A stretch of 64,000 bases of DNA from Geobacillus stearothermophilus ATCC 12980 (GTDB taxonomy: Bacteria > Bacillota > Bacilli > Bacillales > Anoxybacillaceae): contig NZ_CP128494.1 in assembly GCF_030369615.1 (NCBI RefSeq), positions 2,065,501-2,129,500 on the forward strand. The letters run 5' to 3'. The notes beneath the pieces are model-generated. The model was not told where the DNA came from, made no database searches, and saw only the letters and a program-made list of their open reading frames with translations. Shown here one piece after another: positions 1-10,009 of this stretch (the first letter of the stretch is position 1; each line of letters starts with the position of its first letter). A program made the position numbers and the translations under genes.

Positions 1-2155
1 ACAGCTCAGGGCGCACTTGCGGCCACGGAGCGACGGTGATCGATTCGCCTTCATGCGGCAAGTTTTGCCAAATTTCCTCGGTAATGAACGGCATAAACGG
101 GTGAAGCAGGCGCATCGTGTTGTCGAGCACATACGCCAACACGGAGCGCGTCGTCTTTTTCGCCGCTTCGTCGTCACCGTAAAGCGGCAATTTCGCCATT
201 TCAATGTACCAGTCGCACAAGTCGTCCCAAATAAAGTTGTACAGCGTACGCCCCGCTTCGCCGAATTCGTATTTCTCAGCGAGCTTCGTCACCGTCTCGA
301 TCGTTTCGTTGAGACGCGTTAAAATCCAATGGTCGGCGACCGTTTTTTCGCCGCTCAAATCAAGCTCCTCGTACGTCATGCCGCCCATGTTCATCAAGGC
401 AAAGCGCGAGGCGTTCCAAATTTTGTTAGCAAAATTCCACGTCGCTTCGACTTTTTCTGTGCTGAAGCGCAAGTCTTGCCCCGGCGAGCTGCCGGTCGCC
501 AAGAAGTAACGGAGCGCATCGGCGCCGTACTGGTCGATCACATCCATCGGATCGACGCCGTTGCCGAGCGACTTGCTCATTTTCCGCCCTTGGGCGTCGC
601 GGACGAGGCCGTGGATGAGCACGTCTTTGAACGGACGCTTTCCGGTGAATTCAAGCCCTTGAAAAATCATGCGCGACACCCAGAAGAAAATGATGTCATA
701 ACCGGTGACCAGCACATCGGTCGGGTAGTAGCGCTTGTAATCCGGCGAGTCGGTATCCGGCCAGCCCATTGTCGAGAACGGCCAGAGCGCCGAGCTGAAC
801 CATGTGTCGAGCACATCTGGGTCTTGTTCCCAGTTTTCGATGTCTTTCGGCGGTTCATGGTCGACGTAAATTTCACCCGTCTCTTTATGGTACCATGCCG
901 GGATGCGATGCCCCCACCAAAGCTGGCGTGAAATGCACCAGTCGCGGATGTTTTCAAGCCAATGCAAATACGTTTTTTCAAACCGTTCCGGCACGAACTG
1001 CACTTTGCCGTCGGTTTGCTGGAGCTTGATGGCGGCTTCGGCGAGCGGCTTCATTTTCACAAACCATTGCGTCGACAAATACGGTTCAATAACTGCGCCG
1101 CTTCGTTCGCTATGACCGACTGAGTGCACGTGCTCCTCGATTTTAAAGAGGACGCCTTGTTCTTGCAAATCGCGGACGATCTGCTTCCGGCATTCAAACC
1201 GGTCAAGCCCCTGGTATTGCATGGCGTTTTCATTCATCGTGCCGTCTTCGTTCATGACGAGAATGCGCGGCAAGTTGTGGCGATTGCCGATTTCAAAGTC
1301 GTTCGGGTCGTGCGCCGGCGTAATTTTGACCGCCCCAGAGCCGAATTCCATATCGACGTACTCATCGGCGATGATCGGAATTTCGCGGCCGACGATCGGC
1401 AGTTTCACCATTTTGCCGATCAAGTGCTTGTACCGCTCGTCATCCGGATGCACGGCAACGGCCGTGTCACCGAGCATCGTCTCCGGACGGGTCGTCGCCA
1501 CTTCGATGAAGCCGGAGCCGTCGGCGAGCGGATAGCGCATATGGTAGAGCGCGCCTTTCACTTCTTTATAAACAACCTCAATGTCCGACAACGCGGTTTT
1601 CGTCACCGGATCCCAGTTGATGATGTATTCGCCGCGGTAAATGAGCCCTTTCCGGTAGAGCGAGACGAACACTTCGCGCACCGCTTTGGAAAGCCCTTCG
1701 TCAAGCGTAAACCGCTCGCGCGTGTAATCAAGCCCAAGCCCTAACTTCGCCCATTGACTGCGAATATGGCCGGCGTATTCTTCCTTCCACTTCCACGTTT
1801 CTTCTAAAAATTTTTCCCGGCCTAAATCGTAGCGCGACAGCCCTTGCTGGCGCAATTTTTCCTCGACTTTCGCCTGGGTGGCGATGCCGGCGTGATCCAT
1901 TCCCGGAAGCCACAAAACGTCATACCCTTGCATCCGCTTCATGCGCGTAATGATGTCTTGCAGCGTCGTATCCCACGCATGCCCTAAGTGCAATTTGCCG
2001 GTGACGTTGGGCGGCGGGATGACGATCGTAAACGGTCGTTTGTTCGGATCACCGGTCGCTTCAAAAAATTTTCCTTTCAGCCACCATTCGTAGCGCCCGG
2101 CTTCAACGGCGCGATGATCGTATTTGGGTGGCATCGACACTTCGTGCTGTGCCAT
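1..2155 (-). CDS. valS: Valyl-tRNA synthetase (3' end outside window)
   Basis: Class I aminoacyl-tRNA synthetase that charges tRNA-Val and edits misactivated threonine in the cytoplasm. The first 718 codons are present; the C-terminal part (tRNA-binding arm) lies beyond the left edge, since the family has about 880 residues. The HIGH-type motif HLGH lies near residues 56-59 after PPPNVTGK, and KMSKS near residues 525-529, so both halves of the ATP site are visible. The start is the ATG at 2155, giving [13 protein letters not shown], preceded by GGAGGG. It is controlled by the T-box leader just upstream. In B. subtilis folC follows valS, and the position fits. Identification is secure. Confidence 0.97.
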   Translation of the reverse strand, partial: MAQHEVSMPPKYDHRAVEAGRYEWWLKGKFFEATGDPNKRPFTIVIPPPNVTGKLHLGHAWDTTLQDIITRMKRMQGYDVLWLPGMDHAGIATQAKVEEKLRQQGLSRYDLGREKFLEETWKWKEEYAGHIRSQWAKLGLGLDYTRERFTLDEGLSKAVREVFVSLYRKGLIYRGEYIINWDPVTKTALSDIEVVYKEVKGALYHMRYPLADGSGFIEVATTRPETMLGDTAVAVHPDDERYKHLIGKMVKLPIVGREIPIIADEYVDMEFGSGAVKITPAHDPNDFEIGNRHNLPRILVMNEDGTMNENAMQYQGLDRFECRKQIVRDLQEQGVLFKIEEHVHSVGHSERSGAVIEPYLSTQWFVKMKPLAEAAIKLQQTDGKVQFVPERFEKTYLHWLENIRDWCISRQLWWGHRIPAWYHKETGEIYVDHEPPKDIENWEQDPDVLDTWFSSALWPFSTMGWPDTDSPDYKRYYPTDVLVTGYDIIFFWVSRMIFQGLEFTGKRPFKDVLIHGLVRDAQGRKMSKSLGNGVDPMDVIDQYGADALRYFLATGSSPGQDLRFSTEKVEATWNFANKIWNASRFALMNMGGMTYEELDLSGEKTVADHWILTRLNETIETVTKLAEKYEFGEAGRTLYNFIWDDLCDWYIEMAKLPLYGDDEAAKKTTRSVLAYVLDNTMRLLHPFMPFITEEIWQNLPHEGESITVAPWPQVRPEL

Positions 2156-2233
2156 GTTTCATTTCCCTCCTTCAACATGATGGACAATGCGGCGACGGCG
2201 GCTTCCCACTAAGCAATGCCGCGCAGCCGGCAA

Positions 2234-2596
2234 GCAAAAAAGCCCCTTTCATCCGAAAAGGACGAAAGGAGCTGCTTTCGCGGTACCACCTTTTTTCTTA
2301 AGCCTAGAAGGCTGGTGATGAAGAGAACCGCAACACGGCCAACCCACCGGTGAAACATCGGCTGGCGAGCCCACAATCAGTTTAGTTGACCGGCCTTCTA
2401 GAAGCTTAAGCGCTTCATTGGCATAACGGCATGATGCCGGCTTCCTCTACTCGGCAGCAGCGCCTTTCAAAGAAGCAGCTCAAGGGCGACCTTCCAGCAG
2501 CCGTCATCCTAGGAAATCTCGCAGCTTCTGATTTCCCTCTCTGCAGGCGCGGACCGCTGTACTCCTCCCCGTCTTCGCTTTTGTCGTCATGATTCG
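2234..2596 (-). promoter_or_regulatory. T-box leader of valS (tRNA-Val sensing)
   Basis: Untranslated leader of about 360 nt that controls valS by sensing uncharged tRNA-Val. The conserved T-box (GGTGGTACCGCG in the minus strand) is at 2278-2291. It is followed by a GC-rich terminator hairpin and T-run at about 2238-2273, the standard antiterminator/terminator arrangement. The Stem I region contains the AGAGAGGGAAAT and AGAAGCTGCGA motifs typical of T-boxes. The most likely specifier codon is GTC (Val), read from the minus strand at 2488-2490. It is followed by G rather than the common A, so the exact codon is less certain than the element. Confidence 0.93.
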
Positions 2597-2602
2597 ATTA
2601 TT

Positions 2603-2631
2603 ATACTACCATTGTCCATCATCTTTGCCAA
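2603..2631 (-). promoter_or_regulatory. Sigma-A-type promoter of valS T-box transcript
   Basis: In the minus strand TTGGCA (2626-2631) and TAGTAT (2603-2608) are separated by 17 bp. The -10 is followed by AAT, so TATAAT is also present three bases downstream. Transcription would begin near 2596, just before Stem I of the T-box. Confidence 0.6.
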
Positions 2632-2668
2632 GTTTTTATTTATTTATTCCATCCGTGTGCATTTGGTG

Positions 2669-2695
2669 ACAAACCACCGCACGTTTCATATTGTA
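2669..2695 (+). promoter_or_regulatory. Sigma-K-like promoter of the small membrane gene
   Basis: AC at 2669-2670, a 16-bp spacer, then CATATTGTA at 2687-2695. This matches the sigma-K consensus AC-N16/17-CATANNNTA exactly and lies about 30 bp upstream of the ATG at 2724. The motif is short, so chance occurrence is possible, but position and spacing both fit. Confidence 0.5.
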
Positions 2696-2723
2696 TAGTA
2701 AACCGGAGAAGGAGGGAACACCG

Positions 2724-2912
2724 ATGCGGCGATTCAACCCGTATTCATGGCCGCCTTGGCTTCGGCAAGTGCGCGCCGTCTGCGCCCAAGTGATCATCCC
2801 GCTCACCATTTTTCAAGCGATCCGCACCATTTTTCTGCCAACGACGTTTGATGTCATTTTATTGGCCATCTTCGTTTTCATTGCCGTGGCGCTCCATTTG
2901 GAATGGATTTAG
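2724..2912 (+). CDS. Small membrane protein, 62 aa, unknown function
   Basis: Encodes 62 residues beginning MRRFNPYSWPPWLRQ. A short basic, proline- and tryptophan-rich N-terminus is followed by two hydrophobic stretches (about residues 17-35 and 40-60), so it is probably a small membrane protein. The ATG at 2724 is chosen because GGAGAAGGAGGG precedes it at good spacing; an upstream in-frame ATG at 2691 lacks a ribosome-binding site. It is one of the few plus-strand genes and lies between the valS promoter and the sporulation pair ysxE-spoVID. A sigma-K-like promoter precedes it, suggesting mother-cell expression late in sporulation. I do not recognise the family. Confidence 0.7.
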   Translation: MRRFNPYSWPPWLRQVRAVCAQVIIPLTIFQAIRTIFLPTTFDVILLAIFVFIAVALHLEWI

Positions 2913-2949
2913 TGCGACGCCGTTTTGTTGGGCTGGATTCAAAATCCAT

Positions 2950-3978
2950 TTAACCATTGCTGCTTTCATCCGCCGGCTGTTCATTATCCATCGCCTCTTC
3001 CTGCTGCGCGGCGTCGCGTTGGACAAGATGCATGACAACGGCCTCCATGTTTTTGAACGCCCAGTAACAACGTTGCAGCGCGGTCACATATTCCCGTTCG
3101 TTCCGCTCGTTCCGCGAAGCGGCCTCATACCGCTCCAAACAGCGGACAAACCCACGCGGCTCCGCCAAATGGCTGTATAAAAACGCCCGCTCCCCGTCGG
3201 ACAGCGGCAGCTCCTTCTCGTACTCCCCCATCCCTTCAAGCCACTCGCGCCCAAGCGGCGGCATTGTCTGTACGTGAAAACGGAGCGCGGCGATCACATC
3301 AAAGAGCGGCGAATTCCAATGCGCCCGCTCCCAACTGATCCAATACGGCGGGAGATGGTGGGAGAGGCGCGCTTTGCCGTGCACCCAGGCGATGCGCCAT
3401 TGCTTCGTCTCTTTGAGCGTCTCTTCCCACACATCGAGCCGTTCTTCAGCGAACGAGTACGCGCGCATCACCTCATGAAAATAGGTGCAGCATTGGAGCT
3501 GAAACGGAGACATGTACCACGCCGCTTCGTACCGCTCAATCCGTTCTTCCCAAACCATCCGCGCCCGTTGCCATTCGTCCTTTTTTTGCTTTCGGTACGC
3601 CGCCGCCTCTTCCTCACTCACCTCGATCGTACGGACGGTGGCGCGATGGAGGCGGGCGAGCTCGCGAAAAAAGGCGTCCACCGCATCCTTCTCCACCTTT
3701 GATTCGCCGTCATGCCATGCTTGCAAATAATAAAGGCGCCTGCCTTCTGTGGCAAACAGCGACCGCCGCCGCGTCAGGTAAAGCGGGAGACAATGGGGGC
3801 CGCCATGCTGAAGAGACTGCCAAACGGCGGCGGCTTCTTGCTCGCTTTCAAGCGGCTTTAAGGCGAAAACACCGCGGTTCGTGTATACTTTGACGGCTTT
3901 GCCTCGCTGCTCCATGCGCTCTGGACGAAGACCGTACTGGGCGAGCACAGCCTCATATCGGTCAGCCTGTGCGGCCAT
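2950..3978 (-). CDS. ysxE: YsxE, CotS-family spore coat protein (degenerate kinase fold)
   Basis: Protein of 342 residues resembling the CotS/YsxE spore coat proteins, which have an aminoglycoside-phosphotransferase-like kinase fold. A candidate ATP-binding lysine lies at K41 (ALKPLE). The usual catalytic HGD motif is replaced by VHGKARLSH near residues 199-207, so the catalytic aspartate seems to be missing and a structural role is more likely than a catalytic one. The start is an ATG with GGGGGCG upstream. It follows spoVID in the same direction with a 44-nt gap, as in B. subtilis, where both genes belong to the mother-cell coat programme. Confident from synteny and sequence together. Confidence 0.9.
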   Translation of the reverse strand: MAAQADRYEAVLAQYGLRPERMEQRGKAVKVYTNRGVFALKPLESEQEAAAVWQSLQHGGPHCLPLYLTRRRSLFATEGRRLYYLQAWHDGESKVEKDAVDAFFRELARLHRATVRTIEVSEEEAAAYRKQKKDEWQRARMVWEERIERYEAAWYMSPFQLQCCTYFHEVMRAYSFAEERLDVWEETLKETKQWRIAWVHGKARLSHHLPPYWISWERAHWNSPLFDVIAALRFHVQTMPPLGREWLEGMGEYEKELPLSDGERAFLYSHLAEPRGFVRCLERYEAASRNERNEREYVTALQRCYWAFKNMEAVVMHLVQRDAAQQEEAMDNEQPADESSNG

Positions 3979-4022
3979 TTGTTACGCCCCCTTATCGGCA
4001 AAAGAAACGGAAAGCGTTCCTT

Positions 4023-5069
4023 TCATGAGAAAGGACGGCTTCCCGCCATGGCCGGAATATAGAGCAGCTGCCCCTCGTGCACGTCATCTGGGCCTTCCAA
4101 ATCGTTGGCGCGCAAAAGCTGCGAGACGGTCACATCATACCGTTCGGCAATCTTGTCCAATGAATCTCCTTGCTGGACGATGCAAATTTTCAGTTTCGTA
4201 AACTCTTTCTCCTCGCTTTTCGCAAACAGTTTCGTCAAGTAAAGCGCATTTTCGCTTTTTGTTTTCGTTTCTTCTTCCTCAACCGCCTTTTTCGCCGCCC
4301 CGATCGATACCTTCGCCTCAGTTGGCGGCAGCAGCGAAGCGATGTCTTCCTCCGTCTGTGCGCTGACCTCCTTCGTTTCCGTCTCAAGCGGCAAAAACGG
4401 CTCTTTGGCCTCCTCTTCTTCCTCAGCCTCCGTTTCTTCATGACGCATGGCGGCCGGCTCCATGACGGAAACGGTCGTTTCGTCGGCGGCAAAAACCGGC
4501 TGTTCATCCGCCTCATCGGTGAGATCATCCGCGGAAGCAAACGCTTCCTTACCGGCCGCTTCCTTGCGGGCGATTGATTCAAACGGGGCAAACAGCGGCT
4601 CATCGTCCTCCTCATCGTCCGGCAAATCATCGTCAAGCGGCGCTTCACTGATGCCGCTGATCGAAATGTCGGCAGTGATCAGCAATCTCCCGTTTTCATC
4701 CAAATCATAATCAAACGATTCAACCGTCACGTACACATCCTCAAGGGAACGAATGCGGTTTTTTGGAATCGTAATATCGATTGGAAAGCGGTGCGACAGT
4801 TCGCTGATCCCGTCTTCGCGCACCGAAATGTGCTGAATGAACCGATAACCAGCCAGCTCAAACACATCGTCATCCGCTTCAGCCTGCCCTTCGCCCGCTT
4901 GGTGGAATTCGCCGCTCAACTCAAGCGCGCCGCGGATCGTAATATATTGGTCGTACTCATCGACGGAAATGACCGGATCAAGAGAAATGGATAAAAACTC
5001 GGCGACTTCCTGTCCTCTTTTAAACCAGACCGATTCTTCCAATGAAAAACGCAAATACGATTGCTCCAA
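4023..5069 (-). CDS. spoVID: Spore coat encasement protein SpoVID
   Basis: Morphogenetic protein required for the coat to encase the forespore. The conserved N-terminal SpoVID domain (LRFSLEESVWFKRGQE onward) is followed by a long, highly acidic, low-complexity middle (about residues 150-290, rich in E/A/D). A C-terminal LysM domain (ICIVQQGDSLDKIAERY, about residues 298-345) is thought to contact peptidoglycan or precursors. I chose the TTG at 5069 (348 residues, MEQSYLRFSL) because AAGGAGGAGG precedes it. The longer frame starting at the TTG at 5099 would place that ribosome-binding site inside the gene. A sigma-E-type -10 lies upstream at 5121-5128. It forms a unit with ysxE. Confidence 0.93.
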   Translation of the reverse strand: MEQSYLRFSLEESVWFKRGQEVAEFLSISLDPVISVDEYDQYITIRGALELSGEFHQAGEGQAEADDDVFELAGYRFIQHISVREDGISELSHRFPIDITIPKNRIRSLEDVYVTVESFDYDLDENGRLLITADISISGISEAPLDDDLPDDEEDDEPLFAPFESIARKEAAGKEAFASADDLTDEADEQPVFAADETTVSVMEPAAMRHEETEAEEEEEAKEPFLPLETETKEVSAQTEEDIASLLPPTEAKVSIGAAKKAVEEEETKTKSENALYLTKLFAKSEEKEFTKLKICIVQQGDSLDKIAERYDVTVSQLLRANDLEGPDDVHEGQLLYIPAMAGSRPFS

Positions 5070-5113
5070 CCGGGCCTCCTCCTTCCGTCCCTTCGGCAAA
5101 TAATTTCTATGAC

Positions 5114-5150
5114 ATTATCCATTGTATGAACGGAAACGAGGCGGTATGAT
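5114..5150 (-). promoter_or_regulatory. Sigma-E-type promoter of spoVID
   Basis: The minus strand contains CATACAAT at 5121-5128, an exact match to the sigma-E -10 consensus CATACAMT. An ATCATA-containing -35 region lies about 15 bp upstream. The predicted start near 5114 lies about 45 nt upstream of the TTG start of spoVID and about 40 bp past the hem operon terminator. Confidence 0.65.
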
Positions 5151-5182
5151 AAAAAATTGGGCTGCCGACGGTCGGCAGCCCC
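5150..5182 (-). terminator. Terminator of the hemAXCDBL operon
   Basis: A near-perfect hairpin with arms GGGCTGCCGAC/GTCGGCAGCCC at about 5159-5182 is followed in the minus strand by AATTTTTTAT. It lies immediately after the hemL stop codon. Confidence 0.9.
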
Positions 5183-5187
5183 TTTCC

Positions 5188-6477
5188 TTATCCGCGCAGA
5201 CGGGCAAACACCCGCTCAGCAGCGGCAATCGTATATTCAATATCATCATCACTGTGCGCCGTCGACAAAAACAGCCCTTCAAATTGCGACGGCGGCAGGA
5301 AAATGCCTTCATTCGCCATTTCCCGATAATAGGCGGCAAACAGCTCCAAGTCGGACGTTTTCGCTGTCTCGTAGTTGACCACCGGCTCGTTCGTGAAGAA
5401 AAAGCCAATCATCGACCCAGCGCGGTTGATCGTATGCGGGATATCGTATTTCTCTGCTGCCTGATGAAGCCCATCCGCAAGGCGCGCCGCTTTGCGGCCA
5501 AGCTCTTCGTACGTTTCCGGCGTCAGCTGGCGGAGCGTCTCGTACCCGGCCGTCATGGCGAGCGGATTGCCGGAGAGCGTGCCGGCTTGGTACACCGGCC
5601 CGCTCGGCGCGACAAGCTCCATGATCTCGGCTTTGCCCCCGTACGCCCCAACCGGCAAGCCGCCGCCGATCACTTTGCCAAGGCACGTCAAATCCGGCTC
5701 AATGCCATAATACCCTTGGGCGCAGTGGTAATCGACGCGGAACCCGGTCATGACCTCGTCGAAAATCAATAAGGCTCCGTATTGTTTCGTCACCTCGCGT
5801 AGCCCTTCCAAAAAGCCAGGCACTGGTGGAACGACGCCCATATTGCCGGCGACCGGTTCGACGATCACCGCGGCGATGTCTTCGCCAAACCGCTCAAACG
5901 CATAGCGGACGCTGTCCAAATCGTTGTACGGCACCGTGATGGTATGCTGGGCGACCGATTCCGGCACGCCCGGGCTGTCCGGCAGGCCGAGCGTCGCCAC
6001 GCCGGAGCCGGCTTTAATGAGCAGCGAATCGCCGTGGCCGTGGTAGCTGCCTTCAAATTTGATAATTTTGTTGCGCTTCGTGTAGCCGCGCGCTAAGCGG
6101 AGGGCGCTCATCGTCGCCTCCGTACCGGAGTTGACCATCCGCACGATTTCCACCGACGGCACCCGCTCAATCACGAGCTTGGCGAGCTCATTTTCAAGCA
6201 ATGTCGGAGCGCCAAAGCTTGTGCCTTGTTCCGCCACGCGCTTCAACGCTTCCACGACCTGCGGGTTGGCATGCCCTAAAATGAGCGGACCCCATGACAG
6301 TACGTAATCAATGTACTCATTGCCGTCAATATCGTAAATTTTCGCTCCTTGGCCGCGCGCCATGAAAATCGGCGTCATCCCGACCGACTTGAAGGCGCGC
6401 ACCGGGCTGTTCACCCCTCCCGGCATCAATTTCACCGCTTCTTCGTAAGCGGTTTTTGACCGTTCGTAGCTTCGCAT
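5188..6477 (-). CDS. hemL: Glutamate-1-semialdehyde 2,1-aminomutase
   Basis: PLP enzyme converting glutamate-1-semialdehyde to 5-aminolevulinate, the second committed step of C5-pathway tetrapyrrole synthesis. The protein has 429 residues with typical class-III aminotransferase features: the [13 protein letters not shown] cofactor-phosphate region, FDEVMTGFR, and the PLP lysine in [15 protein letters not shown]. The start [11 protein letters not shown] at 6477 is preceded by GAGAGGAGGG; longer in-frame starts upstream run into the ribosome-binding site and hemB. It is the last gene of the hem operon, 16 nt after hemB and before a strong terminator. Confidence 0.97.
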   Translation of the reverse strand: MRSYERSKTAYEEAVKLMPGGVNSPVRAFKSVGMTPIFMARGQGAKIYDIDGNEYIDYVLSWGPLILGHANPQVVEALKRVAEQGTSFGAPTLLENELAKLVIERVPSVEIVRMVNSGTEATMSALRLARGYTKRNKIIKFEGSYHGHGDSLLIKAGSGVATLGLPDSPGVPESVAQHTITVPYNDLDSVRYAFERFGEDIAAVIVEPVAGNMGVVPPVPGFLEGLREVTKQYGALLIFDEVMTGFRVDYHCAQGYYGIEPDLTCLGKVIGGGLPVGAYGGKAEIMELVAPSGPVYQAGTLSGNPLAMTAGYETLRQLTPETYEELGRKAARLADGLHQAAEKYDIPHTINRAGSMIGFFFTNEPVVNYETAKTSDLELFAAYYREMANEGIFLPPSQFEGLFLSTAHSDDDIEYTIAAAERVFARLRG

Positions 6478-6493
6478 GCTTCCGCCCTCCTCT

Positions 6494-7468
6494 CTATTCA
6501 GCCAGCCAGCGGGCGACATCTTTGGCAAAATACGTAATGATCAAATCCGCGCCCGCCCGTTTCATCCCTGTCAACATTTCCATGACGACCGACTTCTCAT
6601 CGATCCAGCCGTTTTGCGCCGCCGCTTTGACCATCGCATACTCGCCGCTCACGTTATAGGCGACAAGCGGAAGCGGAAAACGGTTTTTGACGTCGCGGAT
6701 AATATCCATGTAGGCAAGCGCTGGCTTCACCATCAAGAAATCAGCGCCTTCTTTGACATCCGACTCCGCCTCGCGAAACGCCTCAAGGCGGTTGGCCGGA
6801 TCCATTTGGTACGTCTTCCGGTCGCCAAACTGCGGCGCGCTGTCGGCGGCATCACGGAACGGGCCGTAAAATGCCGAAGCGTATTTGATTGCATACGACA
6901 TGATCGGCACATACTCAAACCCTGCTTCATCAAGCCCACGGCGAATGGCGGCGACAAAGCCGTCCATCATGTTCGACGGCGCGATGATGTCGGCGCCGGC
7001 TTGCGCTTGGCTCACCGCCGTTTTGGTGAGGAGCTCGAGCGACGGGTCGTTCAGCACGCGCTCGTTTTCGACGACGCCGCAATGGCCGTGGCTCGTATAT
7101 TCACATAAACACGTATCCGCAATGACGACTAGATCTTTGTGTTCAGCTTTGATTTGGCGGATCGCCCGCTGAACAATCCCTGTTTCGCAATACGCCTGCG
7201 AACCGACTTCATCTTTTTCATTCGGCACACCAAACACCATGACGGCGGGAATGCCAAGCTTGGCGATGTCGTCCACTTCCTCAGATAAACGGTCAAGCGA
7301 TAAATGGTAAACCCCTGGCATCGACGGCACTTCCCGCTTAATGCCGCTTCCCTCGACCACAAACAGCGGATAAATGAGATCCTCGACGCGAAGATGCGTC
7401 TCACGCACCATCGCCCGAATCACAGCCGTTTGCCGCAAACGGCGATGGCGGTCAAATGACAGTGCCAT
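6494..7468 (-). CDS. hemB: Delta-aminolevulinic acid dehydratase (porphobilinogen synthase)
   Basis: Condenses two 5-aminolevulinate molecules into porphobilinogen. The protein has 324 residues. The zinc-site cysteines are visible in [18 protein letters not shown], showing the zinc-dependent type. The two Schiff-base lysines lie in [16 protein letters not shown] and in [12 protein letters not shown]. The ATG at 7468 directly follows the TGA of hemD, and its ribosome-binding site (GGAGGG) lies inside the hemD coding sequence, so translation is probably coupled. Assignment is certain. Confidence 0.97.
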   Translation of the reverse strand: MALSFDRHRRLRQTAVIRAMVRETHLRVEDLIYPLFVVEGSGIKREVPSMPGVYHLSLDRLSEEVDDIAKLGIPAVMVFGVPNEKDEVGSQAYCETGIVQRAIRQIKAEHKDLVVIADTCLCEYTSHGHCGVVENERVLNDPSLELLTKTAVSQAQAGADIIAPSNMMDGFVAAIRRGLDEAGFEYVPIMSYAIKYASAFYGPFRDAADSAPQFGDRKTYQMDPANRLEAFREAESDVKEGADFLMVKPALAYMDIIRDVKNRFPLPLVAYNVSGEYAMVKAAAQNGWIDEKSVVMEMLTGMKRAGADLIITYFAKDVARWLAE

Positions 7469-8236
7469 TCATCGTCCCTCCATGGAAAAATATTGTTCCA
7501 TCGCTTTGATTATACCATCCGTGGTGTAATCCGTCGGACAAATATGGACCGGAATGCCCGCCCGCTCGGCCGCTTCTTTCGTCACCGGTCCGATGCAGGC
7601 GACCGCAACACCGGAAAGAAGGGCATCCACTTCTTTGTCGAGAAGGCGGACAAGGCTGTCGACCGCCGACGGGCTCATCAAGGTGACCGCATCAAGCTCC
7701 CGCCGGCGCAGCAGCGACAACAACCGCTCCCGGCCGTTTTCATCAGGCTCGGTCTCATACACCGTGAGCTCGTCGACCGCGGCGCCGGCGTTTCGCAACG
7801 CCTCAGGTAAGGTCGGGCGCGCCAAATTGCCTTTGACAAACAGCACCCGGTCGCCTTGTTTGACGCGCGGCATGAGCAAGTCAGCCAGCCGTTCAGCGGT
7901 GTAATCATCCGGCACAAGCGCCGGGGAAAGACCATGCTCGGCGAGCGCGGCCGCCGTCTTCCGCCCGACGACGGCGACATTCGGCAGCGGCCGCGGCAAC
8001 GAAACGTGCGGAAAAAAGAAGCGGACGGCGTTCGCGCTTGTGAAAACGAGCCAACGGTATTCGCCAAGCCGCTCAACCATAGAAGCGATTTCTTCCGGCG
8101 CCGCCGGTCGGATGGCAATGAGCGGGATCTCGACCGGCACGGCGCCGACAGCGCGCAGCTTGGCAGAAAACGATGCCGCCTGCTCTTTGCCGCGCGTCAC
8201 GAGCACCGTTTTGCCGGCGAGCGCGCTGTGTGTCAT
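7469..8236 (-). CDS. hemD: Uroporphyrinogen-III synthase
   Basis: Closes and inverts ring D of hydroxymethylbilane to give uroporphyrinogen III. The protein has 255 residues with two HemD-type lobes. It shows weakly conserved family features ([12 protein letters not shown] at the N-terminus, [11 protein letters not shown], and [10 protein letters not shown] in the second half), as expected for this divergent family. Its start overlaps the hemC stop in ATGA, and its TGA abuts the hemB ATG, so it is locked into the operon. Gene order supports the call. Confidence 0.94.
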   Translation of the reverse strand: MTHSALAGKTVLVTRGKEQAASFSAKLRAVGAVPVEIPLIAIRPAAPEEIASMVERLGEYRWLVFTSANAVRFFFPHVSLPRPLPNVAVVGRKTAAALAEHGLSPALVPDDYTAERLADLLMPRVKQGDRVLFVKGNLARPTLPEALRNAGAAVDELTVYETEPDENGRERLLSLLRRRELDAVTLMSPSAVDSLVRLLDKEVDALLSGVAVACIGPVTKEAAERAGIPVHICPTDYTTDGIIKAMEQYFSMEGR

Positions 8237-9165
8237 GATTGGCTCAACTCCTGTTTCACCCGCTCGATGAGCGCTTTCGCCCCTTGTTCGATCAAGACAG
8301 CAGCCGCCTGTCGGCCGACCGCTTCCGGATCGGCGCCAGTGACGATTTCTTTATACATTTCTTTGCCATCCGGGGAGGCGACAAGCGCGGTAAGACGCAC
8401 CGTCCCCTCCTTCACTTCCGCATAGCCGGCAATCGGCACTTGACAGCCTCCTTCCATTTGCTGCAAAAAGGCGCGCTCCGCCCGAACAGCCCGCTCGGTT
8501 TGCTCGTCGTTTAACCGGCTGAGCCATTGGCGCAATTCGTCATCATCCTCCCGGCATTCGACCGCCAGCGCCCCTTGGCCGACCGCCGGAACACAGACAT
8601 CAAAAGGAAGATAGTCGCTGATGACGTCATCGCCCCAACCCATGCGCGCAAGACCCGCCGCCGCTAACACGATCGCATCGTACTCTTCGCTTTCGAGCTT
8701 CGCCAACCTTGTGTCAATATTGCCGCGAATCCATTTGATCGTCAAATCCGGGCGATAGGCAAGCAGCTGCGCCGAACGGCGCAAGCTGCTCGTGCCAATG
8801 ACCGACCCAGGCGGCAAGTCGGAGAGCATCCGGTTTCCTTTGCTGACAAGCACATCGCGTGCATCTTCGCGGCGCGGAACCGCACCGATCACTAAACCTT
8901 CGGGCAGCACAGCCGGCATATCTTTCATGCTATGGACCGCCATATCGATGCCGCCGGCGAGCAATTCATGCTCAATCTCTTTCACAAACAACCCTTTGCC
9001 CCCGACTTTCGAGAGCGTAACATCAAGCACCCGATCTCCTTTCGTGACGATTTCTTTCACTTCAAACGTAAACGGCGCCCCAAGCTGTTTCAATTCGTTG
9101 ATCACCCACTTCGTCTGGGTCAAGGCAAGCTTGCTGCGCCGCGAGCCAACGACAATGTTCCGCAT
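8233..9165 (-). CDS. hemC: Porphobilinogen deaminase (hydroxymethylbilane synthase)
   Basis: Polymerises four porphobilinogens into hydroxymethylbilane using a covalently attached dipyrromethane cofactor. The protein has 310 residues. Recognisable motifs are [14 protein letters not shown] at the N-terminus, [16 protein letters not shown] and the cofactor-binding cysteine in [12 protein letters not shown]. It lies between hemX and hemD, with 15 nt to hemX and a 4-nt ATGA overlap with hemD. Assignment is certain. Confidence 0.97.
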   Translation of the reverse strand: MRNIVVGSRRSKLALTQTKWVINELKQLGAPFTFEVKEIVTKGDRVLDVTLSKVGGKGLFVKEIEHELLAGGIDMAVHSMKDMPAVLPEGLVIGAVPRREDARDVLVSKGNRMLSDLPPGSVIGTSSLRRSAQLLAYRPDLTIKWIRGNIDTRLAKLESEEYDAIVLAAAGLARMGWGDDVISDYLPFDVCVPAVGQGALAVECREDDDELRQWLSRLNDEQTERAVRAERAFLQQMEGGCQVPIAGYAEVKEGTVRLTALVASPDGKEMYKEIVTGADPEAVGRQAAAVLIEQGAKALIERVKQELSQS

Positions 9166-9180
9166 CTCGTTCCACCTCGA

Positions 9181-9999
9181 TTACGAATACCAGAAATGAA
9201 ATTTTGACAAACTACCAAACAAGAAAAAGTTGACAAGCAAAAATAAAAACGAACCGATATTCCATAGCGCGATCGCCTTCCCTTGCATCTGCCGGACGGC
9301 TCGCTTGTAAAAATAGACGCCATAGACGAGAAGAACGACAAACGACCCAAGCACTTTCGCATCATACCAATGGAAATGGCCGATTTGAATATACGCCCAA
9401 ATCACGCCAAGAATGAGCCCTAATAACAACATAGGCAAGCCGAGCGCGTTTAAAACATACGACAAACAATCAAGCCGCGACAAATCCGCCATGCGCCAAA
9501 GGCGCGCCCCCCACTTTTTCTTTTTCAGCAAACTGTACTGCAACATGTAAAGCACCGAAAACAGAAACGACAGCGTAAACGCCGCATACGCTCCGAGCGA
9601 AAGGGTGATGTGGATGATCAGCAGCTCCGAGACGAGCCGCTCCGCAACAGCCGGCGACTGCGAAGACGGTGCAAACGTATGAATGGCCAAAATAAAAAAA
9701 GCAAGCACGTTCGTAAAAAAGACGATGAAATCGACGCGCAGCAGCCGATTGATGACGAGCGACAGCGTAATGAGCAGCCAAGCGTAAAAATAAAGCCCTT
9801 CCGACATCGTTAAAATCGGAAAGCGCTTCGTCTCCATGATGCGAGAAACAAACGTCACTGTCTGCAAAAGCCACACAATAGAAAGCAACCAGAAGGCGAT
9901 GTCGTTCGCCTTCCGGTTTTGTTGCAAAAAATCGATGAAATAGAATAGGATCGAAGCGATGTAAAGCAAAATGGACAACTCATACAACAGCGCCACCAT
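9181..9999 (-). CDS. hemX: HemX, multi-pass membrane regulator of HemA level
   Basis: Integral membrane protein of 272 residues with about eight transmembrane segments, related to the CcsA/CcmC cytochrome c assembly fold. In B. subtilis HemX lowers the cellular amount of glutamyl-tRNA reductase. The start MVALLYELSILLY at 9999 is supported by GGTGGGATGG immediately upstream; a longer frame beginning at 10062 would overlap hemA and puts a hydrophilic, non-conserved extension on the first membrane segment. It lies 10 nt after hemA, as in B. subtilis. Confidence 0.92.
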   Translation of the reverse strand: MVALLYELSILLYIASILFYFIDFLQQNRKANDIAFWLLSIVWLLQTVTFVSRIMETKRFPILTMSEGLYFYAWLLITLSLVINRLLRVDFIVFFTNVLAFFILAIHTFAPSSQSPAVAERLVSELLIIHITLSLGAYAAFTLSFLFSVLYMLQYSLLKKKKWGARLWRMADLSRLDCLSYVLNALGLPMLLLGLILGVIWAYIQIGHFHWYDAKVLGSFVVLLVYGVYFYKRAVRQMQGKAIALWNIGSFLFLLVNFFLFGSLSKFHFWYS

Positions 10000-10009
10000 C
10001 CATCCCACC

